A stretch of 64,000 nucleotides of DNA from NCBI GenBank assembly GCA_003138355.1, contig PLFX01000043.1, positions 117,848 through 181,847 of the forward strand, in the 5' to 3' direction. Shown here one piece after another: positions 1 to 9,367 of the stretch (positions are counted from its first letter, which is position 1; the number at the start of each line of letters is the position of its first letter). A program made the position numbers and the translations under genes. This DNA is from Solirubrobacterales bacterium. GTDB lineage: Bacteria > Actinomycetota > Thermoleophilia > Solirubrobacterales > Solirubrobacteraceae. The notes under the pieces were generated by a model. That model did no database searches. It was given only the letters and a program-made list of their open reading frames with translations, and had not been told where the DNA came from.

Positions 1-1
1 G

Positions 2-1363
2 GCGACCTGGCTCCTCGGCCTTCACACCAAGATCGCTCACCGGCTCAAACTCAATCTCTACGAGGTGGCCGATTCGGCAGAGTCGGGGGTCATTTTCGAG
101 GTCATGAATAACCGAGGCCGACCACTTTCGGACCTGGATCTCGTGAAGAACTACGTTCTCTACCTGGGGACGAAGCTGGATCTCGAGGTTGCGACAAACC
201 TTCTCGTAGATGACGTCGCATCAGCTTGGGCAAAGATCTTCACGAACCTCACGAACGCTGAACTCGACGATTCCGAGTACGAGAACCAACTTCTCCGCAC
301 GCACTGGCTCGTCGGCTACGACTCGGACGCCCGGGAGTGGCACGGACGCAAGTCGGTCAAGGACTATTTCGCGCTGCGCGCGTATGAGGACCAGCACGAC
401 GAGTTGCTAGCCGGTCTACGCGCGTTCGTGCAGACGCTGGCCGACACGTCGCTGGCCTACGCCGACATTCACCGCCCGATCCGCGACGGAGCGTTTCAGG
501 AATACGCCGGTCAACCCAAGATCCGTGCTGAGATCGTGGAGCTCAGCGACTGCCTCGTGCGGCTCGAGCACGTCGCACCTTTCAGGCCGCTACTTGTCGC
601 GACGAGGCTCCGACTCGGCGGCGACGCCCAGAAGTATCTGGAAGTACTGCGTCTCTGCGAAATCTACGCTTTCAGGATCTACGGACTCTTCGAGAAGCGC
701 TCGAACACAGGACAGTCGACCCTGTTCTCGCTTGCCGGGAAGCTCTGGGATGAGGAGCTGAGCTTCGAAGAGTTGCTGCGCCAGTTCGCTGGAACGCTGC
801 TCTCCTATGTCAGCCAGAAGGACTTTCTTGCGGCGTGGGATATGCCAGAGCTCGGCGAGGACCCCGACGAATGGTACGGCTGGCGCGGTTGCAAGTACCT
901 CCTTTTCGAGTACGAACGGCACTTCGTCGGGCAGGATGATCTAGGAACCAGGTGGTCAGCGAAGCTAAAGGCGGACCGTCAAAAAACGATCGAGCACATC
1001 CTCCCGCAGACCCCTGATGATCCGTACTGGGTTAAGCACTTCACGTCCGAGGAGGTCGAGCATTACGGGCACAGCCTGGGGAACCTCTGCCTGACGGAGG
1101 ACAACAGCAGCTACGGCAAGAGGTCCTTCACTGAAAAGCGCGGGACTCCTGGGCAAACGACGCCGTGCTACGCGAATGCGCCGCTCAAGAGCGAGCGCGA
1201 GCTCGCGCAGTACGACCAGTGGGGGCCCGCCGAGGTCCTTGAGCGTCGCGCCGAGCTGGTGGCTTGGGCTATCGAACGCTGGGCGCTGCCGGTCGGACTT
1301 GAAGCGGTCGAGCCAACGTCGGTCAAGTCTGCCGACGACGAGCTTGTCGAGGAAGTCGTCTGA
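2..1363 (+). CDS. GmrSD-like (DUF262/DUF1524) restriction protein, 5' end outside the window
   Basis: The frame is open from the first complete codon, so the gene begins upstream; the GTG at 65 is probably internal. The visible N-terminal part has IFEVMNNRGRPLSDLDLVKN, typical of the end of a DUF262 (GmrS-like) domain. The C-terminal part has the DUF1524 His-Me/HNH-like motif TIEHILPQ, with its histidine at about codon 311 counted from 65, followed by HSLGNLCLTEDNSSYGKRSF. Proteins with this pair of domains are modification-dependent (type IV) restriction enzymes that use NTP hydrolysis to cut modified phage DNA. The N-terminal nucleotide-binding motif lies outside the window and cannot be checked. 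The next gene follows after 21 bases on the same strand, suggesting an operon. Confidence 0.85.
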   Translation, partial: ATWLLGLHTKIAHRLKLNLYEVADSAESGVIFEVMNNRGRPLSDLDLVKNYVLYLGTKLDLEVATNLLVDDVASAWAKIFTNLTNAELDDSEYENQLLRTHWLVGYDSDAREWHGRKSVKDYFALRAYEDQHDELLAGLRAFVQTLADTSLAYADIHRPIRDGAFQEYAGQPKIRAEIVELSDCLVRLEHVAPFRPLLVATRLRLGGDAQKYLEVLRLCEIYAFRIYGLFEKRSNTGQSTLFSLAGKLWDEELSFEELLRQFAGTLLSYVSQKDFLAAWDMPELGEDPDEWYGWRGCKYLLFEYERHFVGQDDLGTRWSAKLKADRQKTIEHILPQTPDDPYWVKHFTSEEVEHYGHSLGNLCLTEDNSSYGKRSFTEKRGTPGQTTPCYANAPLKSERELAQYDQWGPAEVLERRAELVAWAIERWALPVGLEAVEPTSVKSADDELVEEVV

Positions 1364-1384
1364 ACCCGGGCGCCCGGTGATCGC

Positions 1385-2266
1385 ATGCCCACGCTTGACC
1401 CAGATTTTGAGGAGGCATCCTTCGCGGGCGCAGCCAACGCCGAACTCGGCCGTGACCGCGGTCGCTGGTTCACCCCAGGGCAAGTGGAGGAGGCGATTCT
1501 TGGGTACGACGCATCGACCGTGCCCGGCGATACGGCGCGTGCCGTCCTGCGGCGAGTAGCCGGGATCGAGCTCGGGCCCGGCGTATGGCTAACCCCGAAT
1601 TGGTGGCTCAGGTGTGCCGCCCGTCCGGAAGGCAGCCTGCTCCAAAGTCGATTCGCGAGTCTTCTTCTGCAGTACAAGCGCCCGACGATGCAATACGGGG
1701 CCTCGGCACCGCTCATGGAGCGATACGGCGCGCCCTACTTCCGGTTCGCGTTCACGCCAAAACAGCACAGAACCCTCGTCCGGCTGGACGAGGCACTGCT
1801 TGATGAAGCGGTAGTGCGCTACGCCAGTCCATGCACATGCCACAGGAAACAGGTCGAGCAATGGCAGATGGATCGCAGCGTGCTCGAGAACACGAACTTT
1901 GTGTCGCCACGCCGAATCGGACTCAAGCATCGTGCCTGGACATACCTCTTGCCCGGAGCCGTTGGATACCGAAACCGCTTCTCGTCCGACGACGACGCGA
2001 TCCCAAGCGATTCTGACGCTTCGCTCTTCGCGCAGCTTGTCGACGGCGCAAGGGCACTAGCCCTAGACCGGCACGTATCCCAACTGCTACGGCTGTTGGC
2101 CGGGGAAGCTGCCGACACTGCCGTCGACGAAACGATTGCTGAACTCGAAGTCAGCGAAATCGACACACCACGAGCGCAAGCGATCGCCACTGTCGCTCGA
2201 CTGCTGCTCGTCGGTGTTGAGCTGCAGGACTCGGGCGTGTCATGGTGGTTGCTCGAAGCTCGATGA
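1385..2266 (+). CDS. Uncharacterised defence-island protein with possible Q-x-K nuclease motif
   Basis: A 293-residue protein starting at an ATG 21 bases after the GmrSD-like gene. I do not recognise a named family. Seen directly: a WFTPGQVEEAIL segment near the N-terminus that may be a winged-helix-like module, then SRFASLLLQYKRPTMQYG with Q96-Y-K98, FRFAFTPKQHRTLVRL, and a conserved-looking NFVSPRRIGLKHRAWTYL. A Q-x-K preceded by acidic residues can be the core of a PD-(D/E)XK nuclease, but that is only inference. There is no signal peptide or membrane segment. Position and strand suggest co-expression with the restriction gene, as a partner subunit or a separate anti-phage effector. Confidence 0.7.
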   Translation: MPTLDPDFEEASFAGAANAELGRDRGRWFTPGQVEEAILGYDASTVPGDTARAVLRRVAGIELGPGVWLTPNWWLRCAARPEGSLLQSRFASLLLQYKRPTMQYGASAPLMERYGAPYFRFAFTPKQHRTLVRLDEALLDEAVVRYASPCTCHRKQVEQWQMDRSVLENTNFVSPRRIGLKHRAWTYLLPGAVGYRNRFSSDDDAIPSDSDASLFAQLVDGARALALDRHVSQLLRLLAGEAADTAVDETIAELEVSEIDTPRAQAIATVARLLLVGVELQDSGVSWWLLEAR

Positions 2267-2521
2267 CGCTCGCCCTCGTGCCGGAGCGAGCGTCCGCACG
2301 AAGCCGCGTGCGCGATTCCGTCCAGCACCGCTCACGACGCAAGAAACAGGCCGCGCAGCGCGGGCCCACCTGCTGAGCCGCGCACGGCGCCCGCTGTGCG
2401 GGCGTGCTGGCTCGGTGAGCTACTGATTCGTGGCTGCTGTCTTGCTCGCCGGTCCGTGCGATCTGCTCGTAGGCTTCTCGGCATGTGGCGCGGACCGGCA
2501 CGGCCGTGATGTAGTTGGGAG

Positions 2522-3982
2522 ATGTCCGTCGGGCCTGACCTACGCGAGCAGCTTGAACGCTTGGATGCGTTGGGTGCAGCCGCGCGCGGCCGCGCGGCTG
2601 AGGTCTTGCTTCGTGCGCTGCTCCGACGCGGGCACATAACCGTGCATTCGGATGCTGGCATTGCGCGGCCTCGGCGCACTGACCTCTTTGCGTACACGGA
2701 GCGCCACCAGTACCTGGTTGAGGTCAAAGCGCGTGGCACGAAGGCAAACATCAGCGATCTCGATGGCTTGCGGGCGAGACTCGATCGATGCCCCAGCGGC
2801 GTTGTCGGAGTGCTTGTGTCTCTCGCGGGATTCACGCAGCCGGCCGTGCAGGCCGTCGCCGAGCATCGGAGCCAACCGATCCTGTTGCTCGGTCGACACG
2901 AGCTCGAGAGCCTTGCGGAGGACGTCGAAGACATGCGCGCGCTGCTGGACCGCAAACTCAGCGCGCTTACGCGCGATGGCAAAGTGGACCTCGCGCGGGA
3001 ACCAATCGACCAGATCCGCCGCTACCCAGGGGCGCGCCCCGAGGACATGTTCTTGGCCGAGTTAGACGGTCAGCGGCTGGATTGGTTTACAAGCGGCGGC
3101 GACTTCGGCGTGTTCACCTTCGTTCAGGCCGTGACCGACCCAACTTGGGGTCCTGGCCCCGAGACCTCGACGATGGTGCATATGCCGGTGCACGTTGGTT
3201 CGCAGACCCGAATCCTGGAGATCCTCGCCGGCCTCGATGAGGCCGGATGGTCGAGCAACATGGGACGCTGGTGCATCCAGCAATCGAATGTCAACTGGCA
3301 CGGTGCCGGCACGCGGACCCTGCGCGGAGCGCTCGAACGGTGGGACGAGCGTTACGCCGGCTGCGAGGGGCTGCACTATCGCGAGGAGGTGTGCTACGCC
3401 GACTCTTTCAATGACGGCTTCTACACGCTGACGTTCGACGTAGCCGCCGACGCGACGCGGCAGATCTGGTACACAGACGTGTCGGTCGAACTCGCCGGCA
3501 TACCGCTCGACCGGCAGCCGCTTCAGGCGCTCGCCGAGATACTCGGCGTGCGCGAGCCGCTGTACCTCCGAGTACGAGACCATCCGGTGCTTGAACGCTG
3601 CAGTCTGCGCGAACTCGATCTCAATCCGATCGCACCGACGGCGTACGTCGTCGCCGAAGACGAAAGAGCAGATGGCGCCCATTACTCGGTAATGGGTGTG
3701 GTTCTCGCCAACCCGTGGAGAAACGTTGCGTTGCCCGTGGAGCTTCCCAGGCAATTGCAAGATTCGCATTACCTGATCTGCGATCTCGCCGACTGGCACC
3801 CGCTGGTCGACAAGCTGTCCGCGTACAAAGTTGTCTCTGCGGAATGGGGCTGGACCTCCGCCGGCGCAGTGATCCGCGTCCGCGCGGATTGGGCCGACGA
3901 GGAGTACGAGCGGAAGCTAGACAAACGCTACGCCAATGGGCCCAGACGAGACGACGCCGCTGACAGCTTCCCGCTGGAGTGA
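2522..3982 (+). CDS. Probable restriction-endonuclease-like protein, PD-(D/E)XK N-terminus and unknown C-terminal domain
   Basis: A 486-residue soluble protein. Residues about 15-125 look like a Mrr/PD-(D/E)XK fold: a helix, then RRTDLFAY with D54, and YLVEVKARG with E67-x-K69, the expected D...ExK spacing. Residues about 150-486 hold an unrecognised region rich in Trp and Tyr, for example GRWCIQQSNVNWHGAG and YRVMGVV-like strands, which may be a sensor or substrate-binding part. It starts at ATG 2522, 255 bases after the previous gene, so it may have its own promoter. It ends 59 bases before the convergent end of the large NTPase gene. It could be a solitary nuclease or the effector of a system with its neighbours. 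Confidence 0.7.
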   Translation: MSVGPDLREQLERLDALGAAARGRAAEVLLRALLRRGHITVHSDAGIARPRRTDLFAYTERHQYLVEVKARGTKANISDLDGLRARLDRCPSGVVGVLVSLAGFTQPAVQAVAEHRSQPILLLGRHELESLAEDVEDMRALLDRKLSALTRDGKVDLAREPIDQIRRYPGARPEDMFLAELDGQRLDWFTSGGDFGVFTFVQAVTDPTWGPGPETSTMVHMPVHVGSQTRILEILAGLDEAGWSSNMGRWCIQQSNVNWHGAGTRTLRGALERWDERYAGCEGLHYREEVCYADSFNDGFYTLTFDVAADATRQIWYTDVSVELAGIPLDRQPLQALAEILGVREPLYLRVRDHPVLERCSLRELDLNPIAPTAYVVAEDERADGAHYSVMGVVLANPWRNVALPVELPRQLQDSHYLICDLADWHPLVDKLSAYKVVSAEWGWTSAGAVIRVRADWADEEYERKLDKRYANGPRRDDAADSFPLE

Positions 3983-4041
3983 CGGGCGATCGTCGACAAC
4001 AACCAGGCAACGATGCGAGACGCGCCAGTCACACCACAGCG

Positions 4042-7000
4042 CTACTCCGAGTAGGGTGCGAGCGTCCGATTACCCGCCACCACGAGGCCATCGACTACGT
4101 TCTGCCACGTGGTTTGACTGCCGGCGTCTGCGGCAGCCGACCGGATATCCGTGAGCCATCTCGAGATCAGGTAGCTCCCACGTGCGATCGCGTCGGCGTG
4201 GTCAAGGACAAGCATCGCCACCCGCGGGAGTCCGAAGGAAGCCTGCTCGTGCTCCGGAAGCGCGCGCACGAGCCCAATGAGCGAATCGACACAGTCCGGC
4301 TCCCCGACGGCCAGCGGGATCCACGCATCGATCTCGCTTGCCCATGCGCGTGGATCTGGCCAGATAATCGGGTTCGCTCCGACCTCCCAGAACAGATACT
4401 CGACCTCCTGGATCGGCGTGGGCATCAGCTCTCGCAACGCTCCAGTTCCGTAGCGCCGGTCGTGTAACGGCTGATGGCCTTGCGCGTTCAGTTCGAGAAC
4501 CTGCGAGATCACTTCGGGCCAGACCCGGCGCGCTGCGTTCGCCGTCTCCTGCCGCTCCTCAGCTGCGGCGTTTAGCGCTCTGAGCATCCCGGTCAGATGC
4601 GTGCTTTCGTCCGCGTACGCCTCGATCGTCTCGTGCAGAGGTGCATCGTCACCGGCGCCTGCCACGTCGAGAAGCGCACGCGCCGCGATCAGAGCATGAG
4701 TGCCCCGGTGGTCGTAGAGATCGTCCTGCGCCAGTAGGCCACGGCGTTGCGCGTGGAGTAGGCGCGGGAGGAGCGCCGCGGCTTCCTCCCGCACGCAGCT
4801 CGGCCGGGCCGCGGCCCTACCACACGCCCGGATTGCGGCGTCGAGCTTCGGGAACAAAAGATCATCGTCTGGGACACGGTCGAGTTCCGTTGCGATGGGA
4901 TCCGGCACTCGCCCCACATGTCGACGTTGGCCCGCAACGTCCCAGGCACCGAGAACGCAATCCCGCATCGACTCGGTAGCGATCTCGAGCGCGAGCGAAT
5001 GGTGGCACGGAGCCTCCGCGCTGCACGGAGCACTCCAGATCACATCCAGGCCACGAGCGAGGTGCAGGCGCGTCTCGTCGGCCACGGCCTGCGCGAGACG
5101 CTTGCATGCGTCCGCCACCCGTGACAGGCTCGCTGCGCCTTCGGCGTCAAGGAGGCCGCGTAGAGGCGCTGCCTGCGGCAATAGAAGAAGCGGCAAAGCA
5201 CGACCGGCCGCACGATCTGGGCCCTGCTCGAAGTAGCTGCCCTCGAACTCGAACGCATCGGGGACCGATTGCGCGGCCGCAGACATCAGAGCGTTCACGA
5301 CGAAGGATGCGGCCGACGGTGTGAGCGCCTCACCGTGCAGAACGACCATCTCGACGGCGTGGGCCGCTATCGCCGTGGCCATATCTACAACCGGGGTCGC
5401 GGAGTTCGTCGGAGGATCGTTGACGAGGGCTTCGGCCAGCGCGAGATCGTGCGCGAGCGCCTCGCCCACGGGCGGAGGTGCCTTCTCCCGCCCGCGCGCG
5501 CCGCCGGCGAAGTAACGCCACTGAATCCGGGTTACCTCCTGCCCGCGCTGAAGATCTTCGGCGCCTGGTTGCAGCGACGCCTCAACATCCTCCGGCGCGC
5601 GACTTTGCACGTACGTCGTGTCCCCTTCGGCGTGCACCTCGTAGCTGCCCTGATCGAGCGCGCTCGCCCACGCTCGCGCAAGCGTGCTCAGAGATGGGCC
5701 GGCGTCGGGCTCGATGGATTCGGCTGCGCCTTCCTCCTCCGATGCGTCCGGTTCCGCCTCCAGCTCCCTCGCATGCTCCACCAGCCGGTCGCCAATGGCA
5801 CGCAGGGCCGCCGCCCGTTCAGGACTCGCGGTGACGGTCAGCCAGGATGCAGCCTCGCGACACGACCACGACCGGCGCTCGGGTGCGACCAGGCCCTCGG
5901 AGCTCGCCGCCAGCAGGCTTGCCTCGTGCACAACGCGGACGAACTCCAGGCGCCACACGAGCGGCTCCGCCAAAAAGGGATCGAGCGACGTGCCGGCACG
6001 TTCAATGTGGCGCACGACAAGCCCCACAACGAGGCCCGGCATCGCCAGGTTCTCGCACCCATCCAGCAGAAGTGCCGCGAGGCGATCGGGAGCCGCTCCG
6101 TTGGACAGGAGCTGGTCACACACCCGCTCCAGCGCGCGCAGCGCACTCACGCAAGGAGGCGGACCCACGGCAGATCCGCGATACCAACGCCACACATGGT
6201 CATCGCCGAAGTACGCGCGCGGTGCTCCGGTCAGCCGAAGGGTGATCCCGAGCCCATAGACATCGTTGTCATCAACCTGGCGCCACGGGTTGCCAACTGC
6301 CACCATTGTGCGAACCCGCGCCCGTGCTGCGTGATTCAGCAGCCGGTTCAACACGGCGATACCCCGCCGCAAGTCGCTCTGAAATAGGAACGCGAACGGT
6401 CCCTTCCACGGGCCAGACAACGGCGCCACCGACCCGCGAGCGCGGTGGTCGCGCACGCCGTCGTCGTGGAGACCAAACCGGCCGTCGGCTTCGTCGATGT
6501 AGTAAGCCTCCACCAAATCAGCCAACAGACCGTGGCCGTAGCTCGCCAAAGCGCGACCGGTACCGAGCTCTTCCACTGCCGGAGCCAGTTCCCCTGGAGC
6601 CTCCGAAGCCACCTGCCTGAGAAGCCGCTCCCCGTCGTCACCCAAATCTGGCCCAAGCAGCGCAAGCAATTCGACCACGATCTCTTCGCGTAACTCGCGC
6701 GCGAGCTGAGGGGCACGCCGCCTCCGCGTGCGCGCACCGAGAACGCCACGCAAGGCATCGCGTCGCGCGGCGTTGTGCTGCTCCTCTTCAGACGGCTCGA
6801 CAGCCTCCGCGCTTTGCGCTGCAGTCTCGAGGTGTTGTCGTTGGAGGAAATCAGCCTGGGCGCTATCACATGCCCCCACCAAGCTCTCGCGCAGACGGAT
6901 CCGCAGGGGATCCCCACTCTGCCTGTCCCGCACAACCAGGGCAAGCAGCCATTCGCGAAGCAGTCGCCCGGTCTCAGCGTCCTCCCACGGCGTCTCGTCA

Positions 7001-9255
7001 TTCAGGACCAGGGAAACAATCGGCTCGACGACGACGGGATCCACGAACGCGTCCACCCGGTGCCGTTGGTCCACCAAACGAAGCAGCCGACCCAGACCAG
7101 CGCTGTCACCCTGATGCAGACCCGCCCACGCTTCCGCGAGGACTGGCGCAGGATCGCCAAGCGTAAGGAGCGCTTCCGAGGGCACGTCACCCCACCGGGC
7201 TCCGTGTCCGGCGGCCACGAGCGCGTCGAACGCCTCCTGCTGCCGCCCGAGCCGGCCGTGCAACGGCTCGTCGGAGCTATCCGGCTGCGATAGCACCGCC
7301 TGCGACGCAAGGCGCGCGGCTGGTAGCGCCCAGCGCGGAGCGTCCGCAGCAAGAAGCGTCGCGACGGGATCCCCGTCGGCCAGCAGGGCGCGGGCCACCG
7401 CGTAGCGCCGCACCTCGTCGTGGGCGAAGTCTGGGACGAGCTGCCACGGCCTGCTGACCGACGCTCGTAACAACCCGTCCTGCCGCAGGCCGTCGATGGC
7501 GCCAGCGTCCAGCTCGGCTGCCAACTCGACAGCTGATCCTCGCGAAAGCTCTCGCAAGGCCAGACGGACAAGCACATGCTCGCGTGCATCTGGAAGGCCG
7601 CGATCCCGCTTCTCGTGCCGGCGCACGAGACCGGCCCAGACTTGGCGCATCGCGTCAACGTCGCTCATCGGGAGCCCACTCGGCTCACTCCGTACGAGAA
7701 GGTCAACCACGACCAGACGTCTGAGTAGCTCGCGAGACCGCTCGTTTGCGCCTAACCGGGCGAGCTGAGGGAACGCGACGATGACCTCGTCGAGTTCAGT
7801 GTCGTTGAGGCCGCCGACGGTGTATGGCGCGACGTCGTCTGTTCCAATTCTCTGCGAGACGATGTCGCGAACCACTTGGCTGGCTTCGCTGGTGCTCACA
7901 GCGATAACGCAAACACCGGCCGTATGCGCTGCGTCTACCACGTACGAGAACACGTCGGAGCGCGACTCCGTCGCTGCGTCAGCGCCATCCACCACCAAGA
8001 GCCGGAGCGGTGCGCTCATCTCGGAAAGGACGTCTGCAAGCGAACTACCCAACACCGACACCAGGTCCAGAGGCCGCTCGGGAAGATGTCGGAGGTTGAG
8101 GGAGACGACGCCTGCATCGCCGGCTTCGTCTGCTTCGGCGGCAGCTCGCAATACCAGCGAGCTCTTCCCCACGCCGGACTCGCCGTCCACGACCAGCGCG
8201 CGAGCATTTGCGGTCGCCGCGATAATGGCCTCCGCGCTTGCGGTGCGGTCCACGCGAAAGGCGCTCGCTCCAACCGGTCGGATCTCGTCTCGGACCGCCG
8301 CTCGCGCCTCCTGCTGCAGGTGCTCCAGCAGAAGCCACGCGCGGGTATGTCGCCGCTGGCCGGGTTCGAGAAGCGAATGAACCTCGCGACGGAGCGATGA
8401 GAGATCAACGACGGCGGCGGCCGGACCGTACTGGCCCGCAAGCACCTCAAGACGGTCGAGGAGGTGGTGCGCCGCGCCAAGATCGCGCCCGCGAGCGACC
8501 GCCGCCAGTCGGTTCTGTGCGTGGATCCAATCTGTTGTGTCCGGCTCCTCGACCCGAGGCGTAAGCACCCACAGACGGCGCAGGAGCCGCCACGTCATTC
8601 CGCGCCCGCCATCAGCGATCACCATCTCCACTGGATGAGGCGCTGCGCTCACGAGCGCGCTCAAGTGTTCAAGTCGATTGACCAGACCTTGCGCAAAGCG
8701 TCCGGGCTCCGAGAGCAGCTCGAAGAAGGCCAGCGCGTCGACCTGGGTACGGGCATGCGCGCACAACTCGGAGAGCTGCTCGGCGTGGGTATTGCGGCCG
8801 GCCACAACCAGAGCCAGCCGGTGCTCGCGGTTGTCATCCGGCGCATCGACAAGGGCTTGGACGTACTGTCCGAACAGCGTCTGCGCGTCGCCGTTGCTGC
8901 GTACGAGATTTGGCCGCCGCCGAATGCCGATTGCCAGCTCGACGCTTGGCTCAGTCTCGCCGGGCCGCGACACCGTTACGACGAGGTCGTCGACGGATAC
9001 GCGTGGCGCCTGCTGAAAGGCCACTGAGACGATTGCACCGTCGTCTCCAAGTTCTGGCGAGGTATCGCCGGTCAGGAGCTGCGCAAGGTAGAGCGCTCCG
9101 ATTCTGCGCTCGAGCGTAACCCCGCCACCACCGGTCGAATACGGGCTTGAGGCCTCGCCTGAGCGTGAGCCGGACGGCCGCTCGCGGCCGTCCGCTTGGT
9201 TGCCCGCGCCGTCGCTTTCCGGTGCCTCTGCGACGTCAGCGTCGTTGTTGTTCAT
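4042..9255 (-). CDS. Giant STAND-like P-loop NTPase, putative defence protein (1737 aa)
   Basis: A single uninterrupted 1737-residue reading frame. After a low-complexity N-terminus, residues about 44-140 (GGGVTLERRIGALYLAQLL ... VDDLVVTV ... VELAIGIRRRPNL) resemble the DUF4297/Cap4-type dsDNA endonuclease region, but the usual catalytic (E/Q)xK is replaced by AIGIRRR, so activity is doubtful. An NTPase module follows: Walker A GESGVGKSS (K364), Walker B LRLLVVDGADA (D423), and a C-terminal FAHDEVRRYAVAR box (H612), as in STAND ATPases. The remaining 1100 residues are helix-rich, without clear repeats, and could be a target-recognition platform. No transmembrane segment is evident. Avs-type and related STAND proteins sense phage products and activate a nuclease; that this protein does so is inference. 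It is convergent with the nuclease gene at 2522. Confidence 0.75.
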   Translation of the reverse strand: MNNNDADVAEAPESDGAGNQADGRERPSGSRSGEASSPYSTGGGGVTLERRIGALYLAQLLTGDTSPELGDDGAIVSVAFQQAPRVSVDDLVVTVSRPGETEPSVELAIGIRRRPNLVRSNGDAQTLFGQYVQALVDAPDDNREHRLALVVAGRNTHAEQLSELCAHARTQVDALAFFELLSEPGRFAQGLVNRLEHLSALVSAAPHPVEMVIADGGRGMTWRLLRRLWVLTPRVEEPDTTDWIHAQNRLAAVARGRDLGAAHHLLDRLEVLAGQYGPAAAVVDLSSLRREVHSLLEPGQRRHTRAWLLLEHLQQEARAAVRDEIRPVGASAFRVDRTASAEAIIAATANARALVVDGESGVGKSSLVLRAAAEADEAGDAGVVSLNLRHLPERPLDLVSVLGSSLADVLSEMSAPLRLLVVDGADAATESRSDVFSYVVDAAHTAGVCVIAVSTSEASQVVRDIVSQRIGTDDVAPYTVGGLNDTELDEVIVAFPQLARLGANERSRELLRRLVVVDLLVRSEPSGLPMSDVDAMRQVWAGLVRRHEKRDRGLPDAREHVLVRLALRELSRGSAVELAAELDAGAIDGLRQDGLLRASVSRPWQLVPDFAHDEVRRYAVARALLADGDPVATLLAADAPRWALPAARLASQAVLSQPDSSDEPLHGRLGRQQEAFDALVAAGHGARWGDVPSEALLTLGDPAPVLAEAWAGLHQGDSAGLGRLLRLVDQRHRVDAFVDPVVVEPIVSLVLNDETPWEDAETGRLLREWLLALVVRDRQSGDPLRIRLRESLVGACDSAQADFLQRQHLETAAQSAEAVEPSEEEQHNAARRDALRGVLGARTRRRRAPQLARELREEIVVELLALLGPDLGDDGERLLRQVASEAPGELAPAVEELGTGRALASYGHGLLADLVEAYYIDEADGRFGLHDDGVRDHRARGSVAPLSGPWKGPFAFLFQSDLRRGIAVLNRLLNHAARARVRTMVAVGNPWRQVDDNDVYGLGITLRLTGAPRAYFGDDHVWRWYRGSAVGPPPCVSALRALERVCDQLLSNGAAPDRLAALLLDGCENLAMPGLVVGLVVRHIERAGTSLDPFLAEPLVWRLEFVRVVHEASLLAASSEGLVAPERRSWSCREAASWLTVTASPERAAALRAIGDRLVEHARELEAEPDASEEEGAAESIEPDAGPSLSTLARAWASALDQGSYEVHAEGDTTYVQSRAPEDVEASLQPGAEDLQRGQEVTRIQWRYFAGGARGREKAPPPVGEALAHDLALAEALVNDPPTNSATPVVDMATAIAAHAVEMVVLHGEALTPSAASFVVNALMSAAAQSVPDAFEFEGSYFEQGPDRAAGRALPLLLLPQAAPLRGLLDAEGAASLSRVADACKRLAQAVADETRLHLARGLDVIWSAPCSAEAPCHHSLALEIATESMRDCVLGAWDVAGQRRHVGRVPDPIATELDRVPDDDLLFPKLDAAIRACGRAAARPSCVREEAAALLPRLLHAQRRGLLAQDDLYDHRGTHALIAARALLDVAGAGDDAPLHETIEAYADESTHLTGMLRALNAAAEERQETANAARRVWPEVISQVLELNAQGHQPLHDRRYGTGALRELMPTPIQEVEYLFWEVGANPIIWPDPRAWASEIDAWIPLAVGEPDCVDSLIGLVRALPEHEQASFGLPRVAMLVLDHADAIARGSYLISRWLTDIRSAAADAGSQTTWQNVVDGLVVAGNRTLAPYSE

Positions 9256-9367
9256 ACCCTAGTCACGGACCAATAGTGCCAGTGGATCTGGCTGCAAAGC
9301 GTGGCGCCTGACAGCATGGCTCACAAGGGCCATGGCCGCGTCTGACGAGCGCGAGTTGCGGTCCTGC

